DNA of 9,830 nt from JAJPXC01 sp964562375 (GCA_964562375.1 CAZLSW010000097.1:1-9830), one strand, 5' to 3'; shown: positions 1 to 5,490, numbered from the stretch's first letter. Numbers and translations: made by a program. Notes: generated from the sequence alone by a model not told the origin.

Positions 1-416
1 TGGCCTCGCAGATTAAGATCACCCTCGGGGGTTGCGTCAAGGGCGTCTTGAAAATGCTGAAGGGCCGTGGGGTAGTCGCCGAGGTCGCTGTAGACGCGGC
101 CGCCGTAATAAAGCACTTCGGGAAGCATCGTTTTGTCGCTCTTGTAGTAGTCGTATACAGCGAGGTAGAGGCTGTCCGATGTGTGCCTTGCATAGTTCTT
201 GTCATTGACCTTGATTCGAAGGAAGTCATAGTAATGGCAATCCTGATTGGATAGGCCTTCAGGGTTGATTGAGTCGATGGCGGCCAGGGCGGCTGCCGGG
301 TCGCTCTCGCTCAAGGCGTAGATTCTCGTCAGCTGCGGGTTGTGGCTTGCTCGGCTTCCGCAAGCCGTCAATAGGGCGATAATAGTAAGTGTGACTATAT
401 AGATTAGTTTTTTCAT
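1..416 (-). CDS. TPR lipoprotein, 3'-partial (runs off left edge)
   Basis: The minus-strand frame is open from an ATG at 414-416 to the window edge, giving 138 visible residues and no stop. The N-terminus is a lipoprotein signal: two Lys, a hydrophobic stretch, then lipobox L16-T-A-C19 followed by Gly-Ser, so the mature protein should be lipidated at C19. Residues about 82-130 fit the TPR consensus, with a DSLYLAVYDYY segment and a YYGGRVYSDLGDYPTAL segment. This pattern is familiar from Bacteroidales TPR proteins, some of which carry a transmembrane segment and a C-terminal HTH or kinase part; that end is outside the window. It starts 9 nt after the natural end of the amber-interrupted RHH gene, so the two were probably one transcript. 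Ligand and role cannot be read from the sequence. Confidence 0.85.
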   Translation of the reverse strand, partial: MKKLIYIVTLTIIALLTACGSRASHNPQLTRIYALSESDPAAALAAIDSINPEGLSNQDCHYYDFLRIKVNDKNYARHTSDSLYLAVYDYYKSDKTMLPEVLYYGGRVYSDLGDYPTALQHFQDALDATPEGDLNLRG

Positions 417-425
417 TTAAAGTAG

Positions 426-683
426 TTATTCGTGGGCGTTGGCGAAGTAGCGCATGAATTGCTCTATTACCTAGGACATGGGCTGCCGATTGGAAACGCA
501 CTTTTCTTTGAAGCGCTGGAACACGTCCGGCCGGAGATTAAAGGAAGTGGAGCGGCGAACGGGTTTCGTGGTGGTATAGGACGGTCCCATGACGATTGCC
601 TCGAAGTTGATGTCAGCTCGTGAAATGCCGTTGGATGGCATTGTGCCGTTGGACGGGGTGGCAAGTGTTTTATTGTCTGTCAT
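426..683 (-). pseudogene. RHH DNA-binding protein interrupted by an in-frame amber codon
   Basis: An ATG at 681-683 opens a frame of 70 codons that stops at TAG (471-473). The same frame continues for 14 more sense codons (VIEQFMRYFANAHE) to TAA at 426-428. The whole 85-codon product aligns with the intact RHH protein at 4871-5110. Both have K-L-x-x-P-x-x-G-T-x-P near the N-terminus, then T-x-F-x-L-x-P, R-F-K-x-x-C and M-S-x-V-I-E. The amber sits exactly between MS and VIE, at the start of the second RHH helix, so the 70-residue product would lack helix B and should not form the RHH dimer. The downstream codons are undamaged, which suggests a recent nonsense mutation, a sequencing error or readthrough. 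The neighbouring RHH gene and the 6562-7935 ATPase both end in TAG, so general amber recoding is unlikely. Confidence 0.8.
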
Positions 684-703
684 AATGTTCCGTGTAAGTG
701 TGG

Positions 704-751
704 ATTTATTGATTTATTTAAATCAATAAATATTGGTTTATGTAAACATGT
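704..751. repeat. 8-bp-phased AT-rich array A, upstream of the RHH paralogue
   Basis: Six consecutive 8-bp units fill 704-751: ATTTATTG, ATTTATTT, AAATCAAT, AAATATTG, GTTTATGT, AAACATGT. They match the ATAAAT/ATTTAT core seen in three other intergenic arrays of this window. The segment also contains a perfect 12-bp inverted repeat, ATTTATTGATTT (704-715) and AAATCAATAAAT (720-731). It lies 20 bp upstream of the minus-strand RHH start codon. By analogy with RHH repressors that bind tandem short boxes, it is likely an operator or partition site. Confidence 0.65.
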
Positions 752-778
752 AGGATAGTTGTTGTTCTGGCTGAGACC

Positions 779-823
779 TCATGAAGGGGGAGGCGGATGG
801 GTGGTGGAGGTGTTGAGTTTCAT
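779..823 (-). CDS. possible 14-residue Pro-rich leader peptide
   Basis: On the minus strand an ATG at 821-823 opens a 14-codon frame, MKLNTSTTHPPPPS, ending at TGA (779-781). It lies between the candidate promoter at 861-868 and the RHH gene, in what would be that gene's leader. Four consecutive prolines could slow a ribosome. There is no homology evidence and a frame this short can occur by chance. The complementary strand is a G-rich purine tract, which could itself bias the codons. Confidence 0.2.
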   Translation of the reverse strand: MKLNTSTTHPPPPS

Positions 824-860
824 GATGACAATCGAGTTATGCGCCATTTGCGCGGCATCG

Positions 861-868
861 CAAAGGTA
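861..868 (-). promoter_or_regulatory. candidate -7 element (TACCTTTG) for the RHH/lipoprotein transcript
   Basis: The minus strand reads TACCTTTG, a full match to the Bacteroidetes -7 consensus TAnnTTTG. No TTTG is visible 19-21 bp upstream, so this is only half of a promoter. A transcript from here would cross array A and have a leader of about 170 nt before the RHH start. Confidence 0.3.
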
Positions 869-900
869 CTAAACTTTGTCGGGATTTATAGCTTTTTAGT

Positions 901-979
901 GTGGTAATTACCACAAGAGAGAATCGGCTCAAAAATGCCGAAAAAATCATATTGATAATATGCGCCCATCTTCGCGCAT
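901..979. repeat. cluster of three dyads in the divergent control region
   Basis: Three inverted repeats follow one another: a perfect 14-bp palindrome GTGGTAATTACCAC (901-914); CATATT-gat-AATATG (948-962); and ATGCGC-N8-GCGCAT (960-979), overlapping the second by three bases. The string CATATTGATAA (948-958) recurs at 1220-1230 in the PrimPol leader. Such dyads suit dimeric regulators or RNA structure, but no binding protein can be named. Confidence 0.5.
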
Positions 980-1045
980 GAGTAAGCGTAGCCTGTTCAA
1001 GGGGATGGGATTGTCAACTTTGGGAAAATAGTTATGGGGGATTGC

Positions 1046-1105
1046 GTATTTATTTTCTTATGTATTTATTGTTTTGTGTAAATAATTAATTATGTAAATA
1101 TGTAA
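1046..1105. repeat. 8-bp-phased AT-rich array B, upstream of the PrimPol gene
   Basis: GTATTTAT occurs at 1046 and 1062, and GTAAATAA/GTAAATAT at 1078 and 1094, exactly 16 bp apart and on one 8-bp register, with weaker units between. The core is the ATAAAT/ATTTAT of the other three arrays. It ends about 48 bp before the -33 element of the PrimPol promoter. It is probably an operator or a second centromere-like site for the same RHH protein. Confidence 0.6.
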
Positions 1106-1152
1106 GGGTGGTTTTGTCTCGGAATCTCTTCGCGAGGGGAGGAGAAAATGGG

Positions 1153-1184
1153 GTTGCGGATTTCAAAAAAAGTGCATAAATTTG
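1153..1184 (+). promoter_or_regulatory. Bacteroidetes-type promoter of the PrimPol gene
   Basis: GTTG at 1153-1156 is followed after 20 bp by TAAATTTG at 1177-1184, a full match to TAnnTTTG. Initiation would fall near 1191, giving a leader of about 90 nt to the ATG at 1284. The leader contains a CGCC/GGCG stem and the second CATATTGATAA copy. Confidence 0.6.
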
Positions 1185-1283
1185 CAGCGATAAAAACATG
1201 AAAAAAAATGTGATTTAAACATATTGATAAGGAACGCCGCCGCTAATGGCGACGCAACGCGGAGCCTAAGAATAAAAATTAAT

Positions 1284-3161
1284 ATGTTAGAGGAAAAAAA
1301 CGAAACTAAAGTTGTTGGGTTGGATGATGAGGTTTTAGAGCTTTATCGTCAGAAAAATTATGTTTTAGGAAAGGTGTATGGTGAGAGTTTTACACCTTTG
1401 GAGTTGGATGATTTTTTCAGGGTGCTGTTTGGCAGAGATAAGGGGATGAACATTGAAGAGGGGATGTTGCCATTTGAGTCGGAGTTTTGTCAGGAGTATT
1501 TGATTTGGCGTAATCAGAAGGATAGGGGTGTTAAGAAGATTGATTACAGGGGGTGTGCTAAGAGACTTTACAATGGCTTGGTGCTTTATCGGGGTTTATT
1601 GAAGCAAGATTGTAAGGAAAAAGAAGAAAAGGGAGAGCATTTGTCGGAGGGGGATTATCGGCATCATACAGGGTTGGTTTTGCTCGATGACGATGGCGAG
1701 TTGAAGATTGAGCGTAGCGATAAGGTTATGTCTAGTAGTTGGGCATTGACTTATCCTGTGACCTTCATCGGCAAGCGTCCTTTGGCTAAATATGCACGCT
1801 ATCTTTATGGGTTTGTGATTGATTTGGATGGTGTTGGTCTTAAACAATTGGATTGCTTCCTGGATTATGCTTTTAATACCACAATGGATGAAATGAGTGC
1901 CGTTGGGGTAGTGGGGCATTATGGGGAAGCCTATTATCCTCAACCCAATATTATCGTGAACAGTGGTCACGGGCTGCATTTGTATTATTTGTTGGATACG
2001 CCTGTGGCGATGTTCATTGACAATTGTGCGATTCTGTCGCGTGTCAAACGTGCGCTCATCGAGAGAATTTGGAACACATTCACCTCTACAATTGAGCAAC
2101 CTCAGTATCAAGGTATCTATCAGGGGTATCGCGTGCCTGGGACCAAAACGAAATTTGGGGAGGAGGTTACGGCGTGGTATGTGAAGAATCGAGATTATTA
2201 TACCTTAGAGGAACTCAATCTTAATTTGAGTTGGAAGAGCGATAAGGGCAAGATGCTGATGACCGATGATGAGATCAGTCAGCTTAAGGGTAAGGGTCAA
2301 TACTCTCCAAACAGAGTGACTTTGGAGGAGGCTAAACGCCGGTGGCCAGATTGGTATCAGCGTGTGGTGGTGAAAAGTGAGAAGTGTGGACAGTGGAAAG
2401 TGAGTCGTCGTGTCTATGATTGGTTTTTAAGGCAGTTGACAACCGAGCAGGCACGAAAAGTTGTGGTGGGGCATCGGTACCATTGCATACGATGCTTGGC
2501 GGCTATGGCCTGGAAATGCAGATTCGACGTGATAATCAAGAAAAATCAGCGGAGGCCTATTGTGCTTAAAGGGGTAACTCTTGAAGAATTGCGAAAAGAC
2601 GCATATTCTTTGATGGAAGCGTTCGAGAGCAAAACACAATCGGATGACAACCATTTCACTTCAGATGATATTGAGTCTGCTTTGCTTGGATATGGAGAAA
2701 CCATGTTTAAGATGACCAAGAAAACTTTGGCACTGTTGTCGGGATTAGATGTTCCCATAGGAACCCGCCGAAATGGGCGAAACCAACAATTACATTTAAA
2801 AAGGGCTCGTGCATTAAGAGATTTAGATCGAGATACCCCATGGGATATCAATAGAGGCCGAAAGTGCATTGATGTTAAGAATTTAAGCAGAGTGGCTTGG
2901 GAGATTTTTCGATGGCAACGTGAAAACCCTAATAGCAACAAGGCGGCCTGTGCCCGGGCTTTGCAGTTGGATCCACATACAGTAGCGAAGTGGTGGATAT
3001 TTGGTGGGAGCCGCTCCATCCCGCAGCAGATTGCCGACTGGAGATCTGCTAATCCAAACAGTACCAATAAAAGTGCCTGTGCCCGTGCTCTTGGCTTATC
3101 CCATCCCACCGTTCGTAAATGGTGGAATCAGGCCACTATAGATAGCCATTTGAAAATTTAA
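1284..3161 (+). CDS. AEP/PrimPol-like replication protein with two C-terminal HTH repeats
   Basis: This 625-residue protein was not matched to a named family. Its middle part carries the motifs expected of archaeo-eukaryotic primase/PrimPol enzymes: a metal-binding D-x-D in YGFVIDLDGV (D180, D182), an S-G-x-G-x-H motif in NSGHGLHLYY (S227-H232), and YRVPGTKTK (282-290), like the R-x-P-G-T segment of plasmid PrimPols. The C-terminus has two tandem HTH-like repeats, about residues 540-571 and 582-614, sharing NPNS, NKxACARALxL, TVxKWW. A role in priming or initiating plasmid replication, with sequence-specific binding through the repeats, is inferred. The ATG at 1284 is chosen because it follows the promoter at 1153-1184; an upstream TTG in the same frame (1224) adds 20 residues with no support. 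It lies 68 bp before the recombinase and may share its transcript. The first two thirds look more AT-rich than the recombinase and parA genes. Confidence 0.65.
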   Translation: MLEEKNETKVVGLDDEVLELYRQKNYVLGKVYGESFTPLELDDFFRVLFGRDKGMNIEEGMLPFESEFCQEYLIWRNQKDRGVKKIDYRGCAKRLYNGLVLYRGLLKQDCKEKEEKGEHLSEGDYRHHTGLVLLDDDGELKIERSDKVMSSSWALTYPVTFIGKRPLAKYARYLYGFVIDLDGVGLKQLDCFLDYAFNTTMDEMSAVGVVGHYGEAYYPQPNIIVNSGHGLHLYYLLDTPVAMFIDNCAILSRVKRALIERIWNTFTSTIEQPQYQGIYQGYRVPGTKTKFGEEVTAWYVKNRDYYTLEELNLNLSWKSDKGKMLMTDDEISQLKGKGQYSPNRVTLEEAKRRWPDWYQRVVVKSEKCGQWKVSRRVYDWFLRQLTTEQARKVVVGHRYHCIRCLAAMAWKCRFDVIIKKNQRRPIVLKGVTLEELRKDAYSLMEAFESKTQSDDNHFTSDDIESALLGYGETMFKMTKKTLALLSGLDVPIGTRRNGRNQQLHLKRARALRDLDRDTPWDINRGRKCIDVKNLSRVAWEIFRWQRENPNSNKAACARALQLDPHTVAKWWIFGGSRSIPQQIADWRSANPNSTNKSACARALGLSHPTVRKWWNQATIDSHLKI

Positions 3162-3187
3162 CTAACATTCCCTACCCCATTAAAGGT

Positions 3188-3214
3188 CTTATTGTGGTTT
3201 GATATAACAACAAG
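3188..3214. repeat. imperfect dyad in front of the serine recombinase (possible res subsite)
   Basis: CTTATTGT (3188-3195) and ACAACAAG (3207-3214) form a 7-of-8 inverted repeat with an 11-bp AT-rich centre, in the 68-bp gap before the recombinase start. Serine resolvases usually act at dyads of about 28-34 bp next to their own gene. Only one such dyad is seen, so this is weak. Confidence 0.25.
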
Positions 3215-3229
3215 AAAAAGATATGTGTT

Positions 3230-3874
3230 ATGAGTGAGCAAGAAAAATTGGCGGTGATATACGCCAGGGTGAGTTCGGCGGGTGAGCGGCAGTCGACCGA
3301 TAGGCAGATTGCCGATCTGAAGGACTATGCCCAGAGGAGCGGATTGAAAGTATTGGAGGTGTTCGAGGAGCATGCGTCGGGAGCGAGGTCGATCAAGGAG
3401 CGCACAGCGCTGCGGCGGTGCTTCGACCGATGCGAACGCGACGGTATAGGCGAGATATTGGTGTGGGAGTTGTCGCGGCTAGGGCGCAACGTGTGGGACC
3501 TTCACGCCAACATCAAGTGGTGTCTCGACCACCGTGTCAACATCCGCTTTTTCAAGGAAGGATTGTCGTTGATCCAAGCCGACGGCACTGACAATCCGAT
3601 GATGCCGATATTGGTGTCGGTGCTGGCCACCTGCGCCGCCATGGAGCGTGACAATATCACCCGCAGGCTGCAATCCGGACGTGAACGATACAAGGCCAAC
3701 GGGGGTAAATTGGGACGTCCCGCGGGTACCGTCATGTCGCTTGAGGATAAGCAGGAGAAGTACAAAGGGGTGCTTCGTGAGTTGCGTCGCGGCACGAGCG
3801 TGCGCCGAGCGGCCAAGCTTTGCGACGTGTCGGCATCGACTGTACAGCGCCTAAAAAAGGAATTTAATCTTTGA
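3230..3874 (+). CDS. small serine recombinase (resolvase/invertase family)
   Basis: At 214 residues it has the length and order of a resolvase/invertase. The catalytic domain starts with VIYARVSS, giving R13 and nucleophile S15. SRLGRN at 82-87 supplies R83 and R86, and the AAMERDNITRR segment is the long dimer helix. A GKLGRPAGT hinge leads to a C-terminal HTH, roughly residues 187-211 (SVRRAAKLCDVSASTVQRL). It cuts and rejoins DNA through a serine-DNA link. Between a replication gene and the partition cassette, resolving plasmid multimers is the likeliest job, though inversion cannot be excluded. No own TAnnTTTG promoter is visible in the 68-bp gap, so cotranscription with the PrimPol gene is plausible. 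The sequence looks more GC-rich than the preceding gene. Confidence 0.9.
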   Translation: MSEQEKLAVIYARVSSAGERQSTDRQIADLKDYAQRSGLKVLEVFEEHASGARSIKERTALRRCFDRCERDGIGEILVWELSRLGRNVWDLHANIKWCLDHRVNIRFFKEGLSLIQADGTDNPMMPILVSVLATCAAMERDNITRRLQSGRERYKANGGKLGRPAGTVMSLEDKQEKYKGVLRELRRGTSVRRAAKLCDVSASTVQRLKKEFNL

Positions 3875-3927
3875 GAAGTTAGAGGGTAATTAGCTTTCAA
3901 TCATCGGTTTAAAGCAAATGAATATCT

Positions 3928-3991
3928 ACATAAATACATAAATCAATAAATATTTAATTGCACAAATACATAAATCAACATTTACATAAAT
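3928..3991. repeat. 8-bp-phased array C, upstream of parA (likely centromere/operator)
   Basis: Eight contiguous 8-bp units fill 3928-3991. ACATAAAT occurs exactly at 3928, 3936, 3968 and 3984, CAATAAAT at 3944, with degenerate units at 3952, 3960 and 3976. This is the clearest of the four arrays. Type Ib partition systems place their centromere as short tandem boxes upstream of a small parA, bound by an RHH protein (7-bp boxes for omega; 8-bp boxes for the RHH repressor MetJ). Position and period fit that model. The array covers the place where the -33 box of the parA promoter would sit, so binding should also regulate parA. Confidence 0.75.
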
Positions 3992-4012
3992 ACAGGTTTA
4001 AAGAATTATTGC

Positions 4013-4020
4013 TATATTTG
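4013..4020 (+). promoter_or_regulatory. -7 element (TATATTTG) of the parA promoter
   Basis: TATATTTG is a full match to TAnnTTTG and lies 21 bp before the ATG at 4042. No -33 box is seen; its expected place abuts the end of array C, so transcription may depend on, or be blocked by, the RHH protein. Initiation here excludes the upstream in-frame TTG at 3958. Confidence 0.6.
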
Positions 4021-4041
4021 CAATCTGATAAATTAAATACC

Positions 4042-4800
4042 ATGCCATCCACAATGAAAGCAAAGACTATATGCGTGGCCAACCATAAGGGCGGAGTGGG
4101 TAAGACATCCTCCGTCGCATCGATAGGGGCCATCCTCGCGTCGCGCGGCAAGAAGGTGCTGATGGTCGATCTTGACACTCAGGCTAATCTCACGCGCCAT
4201 TTTCTTGAGAAACTTCCTTCGCGCATAATCTACCACGCGATACGCGAGCAGGCTGACCTGCCGATCTATCCCATCCGCGAGAATTTAGACATCGTGCCCA
4301 GCGGGCTCGACATGGCCGGCATCGACCTCGAGCTCCAAATGATGTTCAATCGTGAGCGAGTGTTGAAGACTCTTTTGGAGCCTTACGTCAATCTTTACGA
4401 TTATATTCTCCTCGACTGTCCTCCCTCATTAGGTCTTATCACCATTAACGCTTTGACGGCTGCACAGCGGCTTCTGGTTCCGATGAAAGCCGATCTGATG
4501 TCCAACTACGGTTTGACGATGATGGATCAGTTCTGCGTGAAGATGCAGGTGTTGAATCCCGGCATACACATCGATTATATCTTCTTCAACATCTACGAGA
4601 AGGGCCAGACGATCACCGATGTGATCGAGGCCGACGTGCGCGCGAAGTACGGCGACAGGGTGCTCTCTACCGTTATCCGCAAGAATAATGAGATATCGAA
4701 GGCAGCTTTCGATTACACCGATATCGCCACTTTTAACCCCGATGCTAACGGGGCAAAGGATTTCCAATCGCTTGTCACTGAGCTAGAAAGCAAATTATAA
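4042..4800 (+). CDS. parA: ParA-family partition ATPase (small, type Ib)
   Basis: The 252-residue protein opens with the deviant Walker A of ParA/MinD ATPases, KGGVGKT (K16-T22, signature lysine K16). It continues with MVDLDTQANLT (41-51, the A' motif) and Walker B YILLDCPP (D125). There is no N-terminal HTH, which marks the small type Ib ParAs that pair with RHH adaptors such as ParG or omega rather than with large ParB proteins. It would use ATP-dependent nucleoid binding to move plasmid copies apart. The ATG at 4042 is chosen because the promoter element lies just upstream; the longer frame from TTG at 3958 translates array C itself. A 70-bp gap filled by array D separates it from the RHH gene, its presumed partner. 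Confidence 0.9.
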   Translation: MPSTMKAKTICVANHKGGVGKTSSVASIGAILASRGKKVLMVDLDTQANLTRHFLEKLPSRIIYHAIREQADLPIYPIRENLDIVPSGLDMAGIDLELQMMFNRERVLKTLLEPYVNLYDYILLDCPPSLGLITINALTAAQRLLVPMKADLMSNYGLTMMDQFCVKMQVLNPGIHIDYIFFNIYEKGQTITDVIEADVRAKYGDRVLSTVIRKNNEISKAAFDYTDIATFNPDANGAKDFQSLVTELESKL

Positions 4801-4802
4801 AT

Positions 4803-4870
4803 ACATATTTATGTAAATGTACATTTAAATAAATATGTAAATTAATATTTAAATAAATCAATAAATACAT
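4803..4870. repeat. 8-bp-phased array D, between parA and the RHH gene
   Basis: The whole gap between the parA stop and the RHH start codon is made of 8-bp units on one register: ACATATTT, ATGTAAAT (4811 and again 4835), GTACATTT, AAATAAAT (4827 and 4851), TAATATTT, CAATAAAT (4859), ACAT. The RHH start codon follows directly, so bound protein would cover the translation start and could repress its own gene. This is probably a second operator or centromere block. Confidence 0.7.
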
Positions 4871-5110
4871 ATGCCACGAAGCAAGAAACTTGTGGTTCCC
4901 CAGGAGGGAACCCAGCCAGCATCGATGCCTTCACCAATCGACAACATGTTCAACGGAGCCACTCAGCGTGGCCAGTCGGCATCGTCCAAAAAGGGTACGA
5001 CCTTTAGTCTCGATCCAGAGCTCTGCGTCCGTTTCAAGGCGGCGTGCGCTCAGCAAGGAAAATCTATGTCGAGCGTCATCGAGGAACTGATCAACGCCTA
5101 CCTTCTTTAG
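4871..5110 (+). CDS. RHH partition/repressor protein (ParG/omega-like adaptor)
   Basis: This 79-residue protein has a polar, probably unfolded N-terminus (1-40) and a C-terminal RHH fold: strand GTTFSL (42-47), helix A from P49 (PELCVRFKAACAQQ), turn GKSMSS, helix B VIEELINAYL. RHH proteins dimerise, pair their strands, and insert the strand into the DNA major groove; here T44 and S46 are the likely base-contacting residues. In type Ib systems such a protein binds the centromere, activates ParA through its flexible tail and represses the operon. It follows parA after 70 bp filled by array D and is followed by a likely terminator at 5193-5228. A diverged, amber-interrupted paralogue lies at 426-683. 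No family name beyond RHH can be given safely. Confidence 0.8.
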   Translation: MPRSKKLVVPQEGTQPASMPSPIDNMFNGATQRGQSASSKKGTTFSLDPELCVRFKAACAQQGKSMSSVIEELINAYLL

Positions 5111-5192
5111 GCTTATCCTTCCTCTGCTGTCATTCTACAACTTAATTCAATCGCGCGCCCCCCTTTTCCTTTTTCCCACCCCCTACCCCCTC

Positions 5193-5228
5193 AAGGGGGA
5201 AATGCTTCCTCCCCCTTTCGCTTTTTTT
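5193..5228 (+). terminator. intrinsic terminator after the parA-RHH operon
   Basis: AAGGGGGA (5193-5200) pairs with TCCCCCTT (5210-5217) around a 9-nt loop, and a run of seven T follows at 5222-5228 after TCGC. A competing short stem CCCCC-TCAA-GGGGG (5186-5199) overlaps it. It lies 83 bp beyond the RHH stop, in a C/T-rich stretch. Confidence 0.6.
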
Positions 5229-5234
5229 GAGATA

Positions 5235-5263
5235 GCTGACGCAGGGACAAGCCCTGCGTCAGC
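5235..5263. repeat. perfect 12-bp GC-rich hairpin
   Basis: GCTGACGCAGGG (5235-5246), loop ACAAG, CCCTGCGTCAGC (5252-5263) form an uninterrupted stem. The 3' flank has no T-run, so it is not a standard terminator by itself. It could insulate the origin, back up the terminator just upstream, or serve as a replication structure. Confidence 0.7.
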
Positions 5264-5345
5264 CTCTAAAAGTCACAAAAGCATAATGCTTATTATGAGT
5301 ATTACTTATTTTAATGCTTATCAAAAAACTTTTCACCTAATGTAA
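5264..5345. other. AT-rich origin segment (possible unwinding region)
   Basis: This stretch before the iterons is strongly AT-rich. It carries a direct repeat AATGCTTAT (5285-5293, 5313-5321) and a CATAAT-GCTT-ATTATG dyad (5282-5297). Iteron origins usually have such a segment for strand opening. No good DnaA box (TTATCCACA) was found; TTATCAAAA at 5319 is a poor match. Confidence 0.4.
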
Positions 5346-5390
5346 GGGACACTAAATCAATGTATTGCACGTGCCAATTTTGCGACAAGT

Positions 5391-5463
5391 ACGTCTTTTA
5401 GCGCACAAACTACGACCTTTAGCGCACAAAATTAAGGCTTAAACACGACGTTTAGCGCACAAA
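5391..5463 (+). repeat. origin iterons: three 19-bp direct repeats
   Basis: ACGTCTTTTAGCGCACAAA (5391-5409), ACGACCTTTAGCGCACAAA (5412-5430) and ACGACGTTTAGCGCACAAA (5445-5463) share 17 of 19 positions. The starts are 21 and 33 bp apart; the longer gap holds a small dyad TTAAG-G-CTTAA (5432-5442). Directly upstream of a Rep_3 gene, they are the expected binding sites for Rep monomers and mark the vegetative origin. Confidence 0.88.
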
Positions 5464-5466
5464 TCA

Positions 5467-5490
5467 ACGACTTGGCTATTGTTAAGTCGT
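5467..5490. promoter_or_regulatory. inverted half-iteron operator in the rep promoter
   Basis: ACGACTT (5467-5473) and AAGTCGT (5484-5490) are perfect inverted repeats 10 bp apart. The arms repeat the first half of the iteron (ACGAC then TTT), and the -33 element (5478-5481) lies between them. In iteron plasmids of the R6K, F and pPS10 kind, Rep dimers bind such inverted half-sites to repress rep. Confidence 0.7.

Noticed and set aside
471..473. TAG read as a sense codon through general amber recoding
   Set aside because: Other genes here (RHH at 4871-5110 and the ATPase at 6562-7935) end in TAG, so TAG acts as a stop in this molecule.
824..871. Short plus-strand frame MTIELCAICAASQRY
   Set aside because: Fifteen or sixteen codons with only a CxxC-like pair, no promoter and no homologue to support it.
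1224..1283. 20-codon extension of the PrimPol-like protein from TTG at 1224
   Set aside because: It would be inside the transcript but has no family support; the ATG at 1284 in an A-rich context is the better start. This is the least certain of the start choices.
1596..3109. Long minus-strand frames at 1596-2111 (171 codons) and 2546-3109 (187 codons)
   Set aside because: They lie antisense to the PrimPol-like gene, show no recognisable domain and have no promoter-like start.
3502..3900. Minus-strand frame of 132 codons
   Set aside because: It is antisense to the serine recombinase, whose catalytic motifs are clear on the other strand.
3958..4041. 28-codon N-terminal extension of ParA from TTG at 3958
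   Set aside because: It translates the octamer array and lies upstream of the TATATTTG promoter element; the family-like start is the ATG at 4042.
3928..4870. CRISPR array
   Set aside because: The repeats are 8-bp units with no spacers and no long conserved repeat; no cas gene is present.
5319..5327. DnaA box at the origin
   Set aside because: TTATCAAAA differs from TTATCCACA at several key bases and no second copy was seen.
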